The notes: generated from the sequence alone by a model not told the origin. DNA of 13,343 bases from Sulfurovum sp. (GCA_027038155.1 JALVXW010000101.1:1-13343), one strand, 5' to 3'; counted from the first letter of the stretch, positions 1 through 8,038 are shown. Program-made: numbers and translations.

Positions 1-2617
1 TTGCGATAAACTCTTTGGAAAAAACAAACCCAAAAGCAACATCTGCACCTGAGAGTTCTCCCGAATTTAGTTTACTTGTCCAGTCTGCTAGTCCTGCTGC
101 ATCTGGGTTTCTTGAAAGACACTGTTTGTAGAACCTACTTACAAAAAGTTCTACAGGTGTAGCGTTAGGGATGATGCCGTAGCTATCTGAGAGATGTTTA
201 AACTCTTGGGAGTTTAGGAAGCCATCTAGCACCTCTTCTCGTGAAGTGCCTGCATTTAAAAGCTCCATCCAATGGTCAAATCCTTCTGTGTCAGGTTCTC
301 TGTTAAAGAATGCATGGTAGAGGGTTGTGAGGTATTGGGTGTTGGTTTTGGCGTCTATGTTGTACTCATCAGAGAAGATAAAGCCTTTGGCTATGTCTGC
401 TCCTGATTTGCTAAGTGTTTTTAAGCCATGAGACCAGTATGCCAGTCCTGCTCTGTCTGATTTTCTTTCTAATATATCATTATAAAATCTTGTAACAAAT
501 TTCTCTACATCAGTAAGAGCAAGAGGGTCAGTTTTATTTGCTATTTCTTCTGCATTGGAGACACCATCACCATCTGCATCTTGGGTAGCATCACTGGCAT
601 CTAGTGGATTTAAGCCATTGGCTATCTCATCTGCATCCAAAATACCATCATTGTCATCATCTGTATCTGCATTGTTTCCTATGCCATCATTGTCTGTGTC
701 TATTGATTCGGTTGGATCCAGTGGGAATGTATCCGCTTCATCAAGAAATCCATCATTATCATCATCTATGTCCAATTTATCTGGTATCCCATCATTATCG
801 GTATCTATTTCTTTTATTTTTATAATAGCTAAACCAGCACGATTGTTTGCCACATACGCATAACTACCTACAATTTGAACTTCATTGGCAGTCCATGCCG
901 TATCAAATACTGTAACTAAACTTGGTGCAGAAGGTATAGATATATCTATGACTTTCAATCTTCCATTCACATCTACCGTATAAGCGTAATCCCCCAATGT
1001 AACCATTCCAAAAATAGAAGAAATATCCATAGTCGTTATAAGTGTAGGAGATGCAGGGTTGGAAATATCTATAATTTTTAACTTCGAATGACTATCTGCC
1101 AGATAAATATAGTTTCCTTTGACAGTAGTTGCATTTGCATAACCATCAGTATCTATTGTCTCTACCAAAAGTGGAGAAGATGGATTGGAAATATCTATAA
1201 TTTTCAATCCTTTTGCACCATCTACTACATAAGCATACTCTCCTGAAACAACCACACTAAGTGCGTACCCATCGGTATCTATTGCTCCTACCAATAGCGG
1301 AGAAGCTGGATTGGAAATATCTATAATTTTTAACCCTTTTGTGCCATCTGCCACATAGGCATACTTTCCTAAAACAACCACACTAAGTGCATACCCATCG
1401 GTATCTATTGCTCCTACCAATAGCGGAGAAGCTGGATTGGAAATATCTATAATTTTTAACCCTGCATACTCTCCTGCTATATAGGCATATTTCCCTGAGA
1501 TAACAACATTATGTACATAACCAAATGTATCTAGGGTTGGTACAAGTGTAGGGGATGCAGGATTAGAGATATTGATAATTTCTAATCCTGCACTTTCACC
1601 TGCCACATAAGCATACTTGCCAGAGACAGCAACTCCGTTTATATCAGCAGAGGTATCCAAGCTTCCTCTAATAGTAGGAGATGAAGGAGTGGAGATATCT
1701 ATAATTTGTAATCCTTTGGGTCCATCTGCTACATAGGCATATTTTTCTGAAACAGCAACTTCACCTGCAAATCCATAAGTGTTTACTGTAGCAACAAAGG
1801 TAGGAGACGCAGGGTTGGAAATATCTATAATTTGCAACCCTGCACCACTATCTGCTACATAGGCATAATCTCCTACCACAACAACACTCTTTGCAAAACC
1901 ATTAGTATCTAGTGTAGCGACAAGTGTAGGAGAGACTGGATTGGAAATATCTATAATTTGCAACCCAGCATCACTGTCTGCCACATAGGCATAATCTCCT
2001 ACTACTACAACATTATTTGCAGAACCATTGGTATCTAGTGTAGCGGCAAGTGTAGGAGATGAAGGAGTGGAGATATCTACTATTTTCAAACCAGTGTTAA
2101 TATCTGCTATATAGGCATAGTTTCCCACAACAGTTATTCCAAATGCATTACCTGATATATCTAAGCCTCCTACACTCATAGGAGATGCGGGGTTGGAGAT
2201 ATTTATAATTTTTAATCCTGATATACCATTTGTCACATAGGCATACTCACCTTGAAGAGCAACTTTCCGCGCATAATCAGCAGTATCTATTGTTGCGGTA
2301 AGCACAGGAGAATCAGGGTTGGAAATATTAATAATTTGTAATCCTGTACCATTTGTAATATAGGCATAATTATCTCGTATAGCAATATCTGTAGCATTTT
2401 TAAAATAGTACTGCCCCACCTCATACGGTGCCTTAGGGTTTGTAACATCTAAAATTTGCAAACCATTGCTTCTAGCCACATACGCATAATTCCCTACAAC
2501 TTTCACATCATTATAGGTGCCTCCATAGGCACTTATGGTTCCTACTGGGTCTTGATTGGCAAGTAGGGTACTTTGTAGCCCCCATAGCATACTTAGTATG
2601 ACGAGTAATTTTTTCAT
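1..2617 (-). CDS. Secreted LVIVD-repeat beta-propeller protein with TSP3-like and DUF4214 domains (3' end beyond window)
   Basis: The frame is open from an ATG at 2617 to the left edge, 872 codons without a stop, so the C-terminus is missing. The ATG has a GGGAG ribosome site about 6 bases upstream. Residues 1-20 form a Sec signal peptide (MKKLLVILSMLWGLQSTLLA). Residues about 27-603 are 14 repeats of about 42 residues with the core YAYVA...GLKIIDISNPASP, typical of LVIVD-type beta-propeller blades; 14 blades would suit two seven-bladed propellers (inference). Residues about 604-700 are Asp-rich (DTDNDGIPD, DDDNDGFLD, DADGDGVSN), like calcium-binding thrombospondin type 3 repeats. From about 702 come DUF4214-like segments (FVTRFYNDILERKSDRAGLAYW; FVSRFYKQCLSRNPDAAGLADW), seen in large surface or secreted proteins. 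A cell-surface or extracellular binding role is inferred; ligand unknown. It lies 49 bp downstream of tgt on the same strand but has its own possible promoter. Confidence 0.88.
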   Translation of the reverse strand, partial: MKKLLVILSMLWGLQSTLLANQDPVGTISAYGGTYNDVKVVGNYAYVARSNGLQILDVTNPKAPYEVGQYYFKNATDIAIRDNYAYITNGTGLQIINISNPDSPVLTATIDTADYARKVALQGEYAYVTNGISGLKIINISNPASPMSVGGLDISGNAFGITVVGNYAYIADINTGLKIVDISTPSSPTLAATLDTNGSANNVVVVGDYAYVADSDAGLQIIDISNPVSPTLVATLDTNGFAKSVVVVGDYAYVADSGAGLQIIDISNPASPTFVATVNTYGFAGEVAVSEKYAYVADGPKGLQIIDISTPSSPTIRGSLDTSADINGVAVSGKYAYVAGESAGLEIINISNPASPTLVPTLDTFGYVHNVVISGKYAYIAGEYAGLKIIDISNPASPLLVGAIDTDGYALSVVVLGKYAYVADGTKGLKIIDISNPASPLLVGAIDTDGYALSVVVSGEYAYVVDGAKGLKIIDISNPSSPLLVETIDTDGYANATTVKGNYIYLADSHSKLKIIDISNPASPTLITTMDISSIFGMVTLGDYAYTVDVNGRLKVIDISIPSAPSLVTVFDTAWTANEVQIVGSYAYVANNRAGLAIIKIKEIDTDNDGIPDKLDIDDDNDGFLDEADTFPLDPTESIDTDNDGIGNNADTDDDNDGILDADEIANGLNPLDASDATQDADGDGVSNAEEIANKTDPLALTDVEKFVTRFYNDILERKSDRAGLAYWSHGLKTLSKSGADIAKGFIFSDEYNIDAKTNTQYLTTLYHAFFNREPDTEGFDHWMELLNAGTSREEVLDGFLNSQEFKHLSDSYGIIPNATPVELFVSRFYKQCLSRNPDAAGLADWTSKLNSGELSGADVAFGFVFSKEFIA
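809..2539 (-). repeat. Tandem 126-bp repeat array encoding propeller blades
   Basis: The blade-coding DNA repeats with an almost exact 126-bp (42-codon) period. The landmark ggaaatatc / ggagatatc occurs at 1061, 1187, 1313, 1439, 1691, 1817, 1943, 2069, 2195 and 2321, with a diverged copy at 1565, all at multiples of 126. Only the N-terminal blade (near 2441) is about two codons shorter. Most units have diverged to protein-level similarity, but neighbouring units in the middle remain nearly identical. The array lies inside the secreted propeller gene and never breaks its frame. Confidence 0.92.
1246..1463 (-). repeat. Near-identical adjacent repeat pair (1246-1337 and 1372-1463)
   Basis: Two 92-base stretches exactly 126 bases apart differ at one position (g1265 against a1391). 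Both encode the sequence around IIDISNPASPLLVGAIDTDG of neighbouring blades. The surrounding blades are clearly more diverged, so this points to recent duplication or gene conversion of one blade unit. Confidence 0.9.
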
Positions 2618-2645
2618 TTTTTCTCCCTGTATAATTCTATGTATA

Positions 2646-2654
2646 AGTATAACA
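2646..2654 (-). promoter_or_regulatory. Possible extended -10 promoter for the propeller gene
   Basis: On the minus strand, TGTTATACT fits an extended -10 element (TGn followed by TATACT). Transcription would start near 2639, leaving a leader of about 22 nt that contains the GGGAG ribosome site. No convincing -35 hexamer is present. Assigned by motif only. Confidence 0.35.
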
Positions 2655-2666
2655 CAATAGTAGAGT

Positions 2667-3788
2667 TTACTTTATACGTTTTTTATAAAAATCCACCTTA
2701 AATGCTTCAAACCGCTCTTCAAGTATCGCTTCTCGCATCTCTTTCATGAGGTTGAGATAGTAATAGAGGTTATGAATGGTACCTAGTCTAAAGTAGGTTA
2801 TCTCTCTTGCACGGTAGAGGTGGCGCAGGTAGGAGCGTGAGTAGGTTTGGCAAACCATGCACCCACACTCAGGGTCTATGGGACCTTCGTCTGTGGTAAA
2901 TGCGGCTTTTTTGATGTTTACTTTTCCAAAACTGGTAAAAAGCGTACCATTTCTTGCATTACGTGTTGGCATGACGCAGTCAAACATATCTACCCCGCGT
3001 GCTACATTTTCTACCAAATCTTCTGGTGTTCCTACACCCATAAGGTAGCGAGGTTTCTCTTCTGGCATAAACTGGGTTGTCCACTCCACAGTATCATACA
3101 TCTCTTGGTTTGCTTCTCCCACACTTAGACCTCCAATGGCAAAACCATCATAGTCTAAAGTACAAAGCTCTTTGGCTGACTTCTCTCTAAAGGCTTTGTC
3201 TGTTCCACCTTGAATAATGGCAAAGATGTTTTGCTCCACGCCCACACCCTCAGCCTGCTTTGCTCTAAAATAATCTATACTCTCCTCTGCCCAGCGTGTT
3301 GTACGCTCAATACTCTCTTGAATACGCTTCTGTGTAGCAGGAAGAGCCACAAGGTCATCAAGTATCATCATAATATCTGAGCCTAGGTTGTGTTGAATAT
3401 CTATAACCTTTTTGGGGGTAAAGTAGTGTTTTGAGCCATCAAGATGCGAAGCAAAAGTGATGCCCCCTTCGTCTATCTTGACATTATCTGAAAGAGAGAA
3501 GGCCTGAAACCCCCCACTGTCTGTCAAAAATGACTTAGGATACTTGGTGAAGCCATGCAGTTTTCCCATTTTGGCTACCACATCATCTCCTGGACGCATA
3601 TACATATGATAGGTGTTGGCTAAAATAATCTCTGGTTTGATGAATGTGGCTAAGTCCATAGCATCTAGTGCTTTGACTGCACCGACTGTACCTACAGGCA
3701 TAAAGACTGGAGTTTGTACGGTAGAGTGGGCTGTTTTGATGGTACATGCTCTGGCTTTACCGTCTGTTTTATCTATCTGAAATTCCAT
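2667..3788 (-). CDS. tgt: tRNA-guanine transglycosylase (queuine/preQ1 tRNA-ribosyltransferase)
   Basis: The 373-residue product matches the usual length of bacterial TGT (about 375). The enzyme swaps guanine-34 for preQ1 in the anticodon of tRNAs for Asp, Asn, His and Tyr, the first tRNA-bound step toward queuosine, in the cytoplasm. Visible family motifs are LTDSGGFQ with the general acid/base Asp90, the substrate-pocket sequence FAIGGLSVGE (216-225), MFDCVMPTRNARNG with nucleophile Asp270, and the zinc site CGCMVC (Cys308, Cys310, Cys313) with His339 in GTIHN. All key residues are intact. The ATG at 3788 is preceded by AAGGAG at 3802-3807 with a rather long 13-nt spacer. The gene is divergent from the plus-strand cluster and shares a short promoter region with it. 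Confidence 0.98.
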   Translation of the reverse strand: MEFQIDKTDGKARACTIKTAHSTVQTPVFMPVGTVGAVKALDAMDLATFIKPEIILANTYHMYMRPGDDVVAKMGKLHGFTKYPKSFLTDSGGFQAFSLSDNVKIDEGGITFASHLDGSKHYFTPKKVIDIQHNLGSDIMMILDDLVALPATQKRIQESIERTTRWAEESIDYFRAKQAEGVGVEQNIFAIIQGGTDKAFREKSAKELCTLDYDGFAIGGLSVGEANQEMYDTVEWTTQFMPEEKPRYLMGVGTPEDLVENVARGVDMFDCVMPTRNARNGTLFTSFGKVNIKKAAFTTDEGPIDPECGCMVCQTYSRSYLRHLYRAREITYFRLGTIHNLYYYLNLMKEMREAILEERFEAFKVDFYKKRIK

Positions 3789-3790
3789 TA

Positions 3791-3799
3791 TGCTATAAT
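3791..3799 (+). promoter_or_regulatory. Extended -10 promoter for the plus-strand TrkA-like/aroB cluster
   Basis: TGCTATAAT is a perfect extended -10 element of the type common in Campylobacterota. It predicts a transcription start near 3805-3807, downstream of the ATG at 3746, so if it drives the TrkA-like gene that ATG cannot be used. It lies only a few bases upstream of the tgt start codon on the other strand. Confidence 0.55.
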
Positions 3800-3820
3800 T
3801 GCTCCTTAATAATAATTAAA

Positions 3821-3830
3821 ATTATATCTA
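3821..3830 (-). promoter_or_regulatory. -10 element for tgt, facing the plus-strand promoter
   Basis: Read on the minus strand, TAGATATAAT holds a consensus TATAAT at 3826-3821. A start near 3814 would give tgt a leader of about 26 nt carrying AAGGAG. No clear -35 box is seen. The plus-strand -10 element lies inside this predicted leader, so the two transcripts would overlap by a few bases at their 5' ends. Confidence 0.5.
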
Positions 3831-3837
3831 AAAGAGT

Positions 3838-3853
3838 CAGAGGGTTTAGCATC
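3838..3853 (+). promoter_or_regulatory. Shine-Dalgarno and probable ATC start codon of the TrkA-like gene
   Basis: CAGAGG at 3838-3843, a 7-nt spacer, then ATC at 3851-3853. The same CAGAGG with the same 7-nt spacer precedes the ATG of ribB (11566-11581) in this window. No ATG, GTG or TTG lies in frame between the predicted transcription start (about 3806) and 3869, and translation from the ATC would begin (M)KNILILASGSIA, a natural start for a Rossmann-like first strand. Confidence 0.5.
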
Positions 3854-5281
3854 AAAAATATATTAATTTTGGCAAGTGGCAGTATTGCTAGGCATTTTAT
3901 TGAGCGTATAAGTAAAAACAGAGTGGCACATAACCACTACTTTGTTACCTGCAACAAGGCTGGCTCTACACCTGAAAAAATGGGTAAAAACATTACTGTT
4001 ATCGATGCTGACCCTACCAGTTTTTCAAAACTCTCAAAAATTATGTCGGAGAGAAGTTTTTCCAATATTTTTATTGTGATGGATGAAAAAGAAGAGGCAG
4101 GCTATGTCCTTAAAAATATCGCACTTATTGATACCAAAATGCGTATTGTTCTTGTAAACCAGTGGGATGATGATGAAATAGGAAAAGAGTTAGAGAATAT
4201 TACCATACTCCATACCGATACACTCTTGGCTGCACACCTTTACGATCAGTTACCCAATGTACCTTTAGTAGCACAAAATGTTGGGCTTGGACGTGGAGAG
4301 ATTATGGAAGTGCATGTACCTTTTGGTTCATCGTATGCCTATAGGCATGTAGGCTCTATTGTGCAGCGTAAGTGGAAGATAGCAGCACTCTATCGTGATG
4401 ACAAACAGATACTTCCTACCAATGCTACGATGATAAAACCCAACGATACACTGCTTATTGTAGGTAAACCTATTGTGCTTGAAGGCATCTATAAGACGAT
4501 TAACAAACGAATGGGACTTTTTCCTGAACCTTTTGGAAAAGATATCTATCTGCTTTTAGATTTTAGGTATGACAAGGCACGAGCATTACACTATATAGAA
4601 GAGGGGCTTTACCTGCTTGAAAAGCTTGAAGAGAAGTCACTTTTTGTACGTGTCATCTACCCTAATGATTTTGCTTTGCTCGATAAGATAAAGAGTTATG
4701 AATCCGATAATGTCAGTATTGCTATATACTATGATGAAGCTGAAATAAAACAGCTCATTGAATTTGATATTCACGAATATAATATTGGGCTGGTGCTCAA
4801 TTCTATAGCCACATTTGAAGCAGATGGACTACAAGAGACACTTTATGCATTAAAAAAACTGGTCTATCTTTTTGGTAGCAAATCTCTCAAAGAGATTAAA
4901 AGGTCTATCATACTTATAGATGAAAATGAAAAAATGGAGTCCATCTCTTCTACCGCATTTGAGATTACGGAGACACTTAATTTGTCACTTACACTTGCTG
5001 ATTTTGATCCAGAAGGGGACTTTAAGAGCAAAGAGATGGTTATAGAGCATTTTGAGACGCTTACACACATCTTTAATATGGAGATAAATATTGAACAAAA
5101 GATAGCAAATCCTATACGAGAACTCTCTGAGATGAAAGATATTTTACAAATTGCTCCTTTCGAAGGGTACCTTAGTCACTCTGGATTGAGAAAATTTATC
5201 TCTACTCAAATCAAAGATTTTATACTGACCTCCAACAAACATCCTAAACTGCTTGTGCCTTTTGCTATTACTGAGGGGTAA
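3851..5281 (+). CDS. TrkA-N/RCK_C-domain protein (COG3400-like), function unknown
   Basis: From the proposed ATC start the product has 476 residues. The first ~125 look like a TrkA-N-type Rossmann domain (KNILILASGSIARHF, then strands ITVIDAD, NIFIVMD and RIVLVNQ), but the classical GxGxxG is not clear. Residues about 147-218 resemble an RCK_C/TrkA-C domain (GRGEIMEVHVPFGS...GSIVQRKWKIAALYRDDKQILP...NDTLLIVGKP), which in KTN/RCK proteins binds nucleotides or ions and gates potassium transport. The remaining ~250 residues are a soluble alpha/beta region I do not recognise. No membrane segment or transporter partner is seen nearby. The frame extends upstream to an ATG at 3746, but that start overlaps tgt antisense by 43 bases, lies upstream of the likely promoter and adds an unrelated hydrophobic stretch. 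TTG at 3869 is another, less likely start. aroB follows after 52 bp. A role in ion or redox sensing is only a guess. Confidence 0.8.
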   Translation: MKNILILASGSIARHFIERISKNRVAHNHYFVTCNKAGSTPEKMGKNITVIDADPTSFSKLSKIMSERSFSNIFIVMDEKEEAGYVLKNIALIDTKMRIVLVNQWDDDEIGKELENITILHTDTLLAAHLYDQLPNVPLVAQNVGLGRGEIMEVHVPFGSSYAYRHVGSIVQRKWKIAALYRDDKQILPTNATMIKPNDTLLIVGKPIVLEGIYKTINKRMGLFPEPFGKDIYLLLDFRYDKARALHYIEEGLYLLEKLEEKSLFVRVIYPNDFALLDKIKSYESDNVSIAIYYDEAEIKQLIEFDIHEYNIGLVLNSIATFEADGLQETLYALKKLVYLFGSKSLKEIKRSIILIDENEKMESISSTAFEITETLNLSLTLADFDPEGDFKSKEMVIEHFETLTHIFNMEINIEQKIANPIRELSEMKDILQIAPFEGYLSHSGLRKFISTQIKDFILTSNKHPKLLVPFAITEG

Positions 5282-5333
5282 ATCTAAGATAATTAAGATA
5301 AAATAAAGCCAATTATACGCAAGGTTTATTTAG

Positions 5334-6392
5334 ATGATTGTCCCCATAGAATTAGTGCAAACACAAAACATTACATACGACATAACAATAGATACACTTC
5401 CCAAACTCAACTTTGATACCTCTGTAGTGGTTGTTACCAATCCTACTGTAGCAAAATATCATCTTGATACGCTTCTAAGCAAACTCTCTGCTGCACAGCT
5501 ACACGTAGTAAGCGTACCAGATGGAGAAGCCTATAAGACACTACAGACGGTGGAAGAGATATTAAATGAGTGTTTTGAACACAAGCTTGACAGGAAATCG
5601 CTGCTTATTGCATTTGGAGGAGGGGTGATAGGGGACATGACAGGCTTTAGTGCCAGTCTCTACCAAAGAGGGATTGATTTTATACAGATACCGACAACAC
5701 TCCTTTCTCAGGTAGATGCAAGTGTAGGAGGAAAAACTGGGGTAAACAATGCCTATGGCAAAAACCTTATAGGTGCTTTTTATCAACCCAAAGCAGTCTA
5801 TATTGACCCTGCTTTTTTAAAAACACTCCCTCGGCGTGAGTTTGCCGCAGGTGTTGCCGAAGTGGTCAAGATGGCAGTGATGTTTGACAAAGCGTTTTTT
5901 CACTACCTGGAGGGTGCGGATCTTACGGATATTGATACAATTAAAGAGATGATAGCCAAAAGCGTTTCGCTTAAAGCATGGGTAGTGAATCAAGATGAAA
6001 AAGAGGCAGGCATACGTGCAGTGCTCAACTATGGACATACCTTTGGTCACGTGGTAGAGAATGAGACAAACTACACTACCTATTTACACGGCGAAGCTGT
6101 TGCCATTGGTATGGTGATGGCAAATGCTCTGGCTGTAGAGCTTGGACTTTTAACACAAGAAGAAGCAGATGCAGTAAAAGCATTACTCCTCTCTGTCAAT
6201 CTTCCTACGGAGTATGCTATTAAAGATATTGATGACTTTTATGAGCACTTTTTTCTAGATAAAAAATCTGCAAAAGGGAGCATTAAATTTATTTTACCAA
6301 ACAGTTTGGGAAACTATAAAATGGTCTCAGATATTGATGAGTATATTGTCAAAAAAGTATTGCATAAGTTTGGAGAAGAAGCATGCAGTTAA
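5334..6392 (+). CDS. aroB: 3-dehydroquinate synthase
   Basis: The 352-residue protein has the usual length for AroB. It converts DAHP to 3-dehydroquinate, the second step of the shikimate pathway, using NAD+ and a divalent metal in the cytoplasm. Visible motifs are the glycine-rich nucleotide-binding GGGVIGDMTGF (95-105), the family signature IPTTLLSQVDASVGGKTGVN (119-138), and metal-ligand candidates Glu176 (AEVVKMAV), His235 (NYGHTFGH) and His252 (LHGEAVAIGM). No key residue is missing. The ATG follows AAGG at 5321-5324 with a 9-nt spacer. The 52-bp gap upstream contains TAAAAT at 5299-5304, a possible weak -10 box. The last 10 bases overlap the start of the MscS gene, pointing to translational coupling. 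Confidence 0.98.
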   Translation: MIVPIELVQTQNITYDITIDTLPKLNFDTSVVVVTNPTVAKYHLDTLLSKLSAAQLHVVSVPDGEAYKTLQTVEEILNECFEHKLDRKSLLIAFGGGVIGDMTGFSASLYQRGIDFIQIPTTLLSQVDASVGGKTGVNNAYGKNLIGAFYQPKAVYIDPAFLKTLPRREFAAGVAEVVKMAVMFDKAFFHYLEGADLTDIDTIKEMIAKSVSLKAWVVNQDEKEAGIRAVLNYGHTFGHVVENETNYTTYLHGEAVAIGMVMANALAVELGLLTQEEADAVKALLLSVNLPTEYAIKDIDDFYEHFFLDKKSAKGSIKFILPNSLGNYKMVSDIDEYIVKKVLHKFGEEACS

Positions 6393-8038
6393 AATATCTA
6401 TTTCTCCTCTTTCTTTTTTTTTCTACAATGCTTTTTGCTACAGAAAAACCATCAATAGACCAAAACACCAGCACAAAGAAGGATAAGGTTTCTCCTTATA
6501 TCCAATCTAAAAAACAAGAGCTTATTTTGGAAAAAGAGGGGATTGAAAAAGAGCTTTCAGAAAATAATGTATGGTCAAAGATATATAGCAATTATCATAC
6601 CTATCAAGAGCTAAAAAAAGATAAAAATATTATTGAGGCAAAAATAGAGCGTTTGAAAAAACGAAAAATGCTTACAAAAAAACAGCAAAAACAACTTGCA
6701 CACTATAAAGAGGAGAGTGTAACGCTTACAGGAAAACTCCAACTTCTCAAAGAGTATGAAAAAAACCCTTTTAAAAAATTTTTAACACCACCAGAGATAG
6801 GAGAGGTGCCTAAGGTAGAAAACCCTCTTGCCGTTATTGGTGCACTCTCTTACAAAGAGAAGCTACACTCAGATCAAGAGGAGTATAAAAATCGCTATCT
6901 CTCTCTTGAGCATATTATGGAAAAGTTTTCAGAGAAGAAGAGGGTGCTTCAAAAGCTGGCCAAACTTGACAACAATGCCTCTATCTATGCAAAAGAGATA
7001 GCCAATATAGATGACCAGATAAAGATATTTACCCCTGTGCTTGATATCTTTAAGACCACAAAAAATGTCTATAATAAAAAAATAGATGAGATTAATCTCA
7101 ATTTAAAAAATGATATACAAAAAGAGATACACCGTACTGTTACGATAGGTGCTATTTTACTCTTCTTTTTATTATTGCTCTTTTTTATTAAGTATCTTGT
7201 GCGTCGCTATATGTCAGATAATGATCGTTTCTACACTATCAATAAAGCACTCAATTTTAGTTTTGTTACAATATTTGTCTTGACGCTGCTTCTTGCCTAT
7301 ATAGAAAATGTCTCTTATCTTGTCACCATTCTTGGTTTTGCCTCTGCGGGTATTGCCATCGCTATGAAAGATTGGTTTATGTCTTTGATGGGGTGGGCAA
7401 CTATTGTAATTGGGGGGTCTATCCATGTAGGGGACAGGGTTAAGTTCCAAAGGGGCAACATTGAATATATTGGTGATATTGTAGATATATCGATGCTCCG
7501 CATGACACTCCATGAAGATGTGACCTTAACAGCGTACATGCACAATAGACGTGCAGGGCGTGTGATTTTCATTCCAAACAATTTCATATTTACTGATATG
7601 ATAGCCAACTACTCTCATGCAGGACTCAAAACGGTATGGGATGGTGTAGACTTTATGATTACCTTTGATTCGGATATTCAAAAGGCTGCTTCTATCGCCA
7701 AAGAGGTAACCAAAAAGTACTCTAAAGGCTATACTGACATTACAAGAAAACAGCTCAACAAGCTACGTAGTCAATACCACATGAAAAATACCAATGTTGA
7801 ACCACGTATTTTGACATTTATAGAGCCGTATGGAATGAAAATTTCAGCATGGTATCTTACCAACTCCTATGCAACATTAACGCTTAGAAGTACTATCTCT
7901 GCTGAGATTATCAAAAGAGTACAAGAGGAGGAGAGTATTACGCTGGCCTTTCCTACGCAGTCTATTTATGTGGATAAAGATGTACGTAAACCCGTAGCTA
8001 AATTGGAAGATATACCAATGGGAGAGGAGACATTTTAA
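6383..8038 (+). CDS. MscS-family mechanosensitive ion channel with periplasmic coiled-coil region
   Basis: The product has 551 residues, about twice the size of E. coli MscS. Residues 1-19 are a signal peptide or signal anchor (MQLKYLFLLFLFFSTMLFA). Residues about 40-250 are charged, Lys/Glu-rich and largely helical, probably a periplasmic coiled-coil domain like those of larger MscS relatives. Membrane segments follow at about 252-272, 290-310 and 311-345; the last, GFASAGIAIAMKDWFMSLMG and onward, matches the pore-lining helix. Then comes the MscS beta domain (GDRVKFQRGNIEYIGDIVDI) and a C-terminal alpha/beta domain. The family opens under membrane tension to release solutes during hypo-osmotic shock. 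GGAG at 6372-6375 supports the ATG, which overlaps aroB by 10 bases. The stop overlaps the mtaB start by one base (TAATG). Gating properties cannot be read from sequence. Confidence 0.92.
   Translation: MQLKYLFLLFLFFSTMLFATEKPSIDQNTSTKKDKVSPYIQSKKQELILEKEGIEKELSENNVWSKIYSNYHTYQELKKDKNIIEAKIERLKKRKMLTKKQQKQLAHYKEESVTLTGKLQLLKEYEKNPFKKFLTPPEIGEVPKVENPLAVIGALSYKEKLHSDQEEYKNRYLSLEHIMEKFSEKKRVLQKLAKLDNNASIYAKEIANIDDQIKIFTPVLDIFKTTKNVYNKKIDEINLNLKNDIQKEIHRTVTIGAILLFFLLLLFFIKYLVRRYMSDNDRFYTINKALNFSFVTIFVLTLLLAYIENVSYLVTILGFASAGIAIAMKDWFMSLMGWATIVIGGSIHVGDRVKFQRGNIEYIGDIVDISMLRMTLHEDVTLTAYMHNRRAGRVIFIPNNFIFTDMIANYSHAGLKTVWDGVDFMITFDSDIQKAASIAKEVTKKYSKGYTDITRKQLNKLRSQYHMKNTNVEPRILTFIEPYGMKISAWYLTNSYATLTLRSTISAEIIKRVQEEESITLAFPTQSIYVDKDVRKPVAKLEDIPMGEETF

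Noticed and set aside
555..863. Plus-strand open frames rich in Ser and Pro (555-863) and His (604-825)
   Set aside because: They are the antisense shadow of the Asp-rich calcium-binding repeats of the minus-strand surface protein; their low-complexity composition follows from the DxDxDG coding repeats.
935..2450. CRISPR array, suggested by regular repeats in the left part
   Set aside because: The repeats are contiguous 126-bp units inside one open reading frame and encode a repeated protein motif, with no unique spacers.
3746..3850. Upstream ATG at 3746 as start of the TrkA-like gene
   Set aside because: It overlaps tgt antisense, lies upstream of the likely -10 element and adds a hydrophobic stretch unlike the rest of the protein. 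Kept as an alternative in the gene entry.
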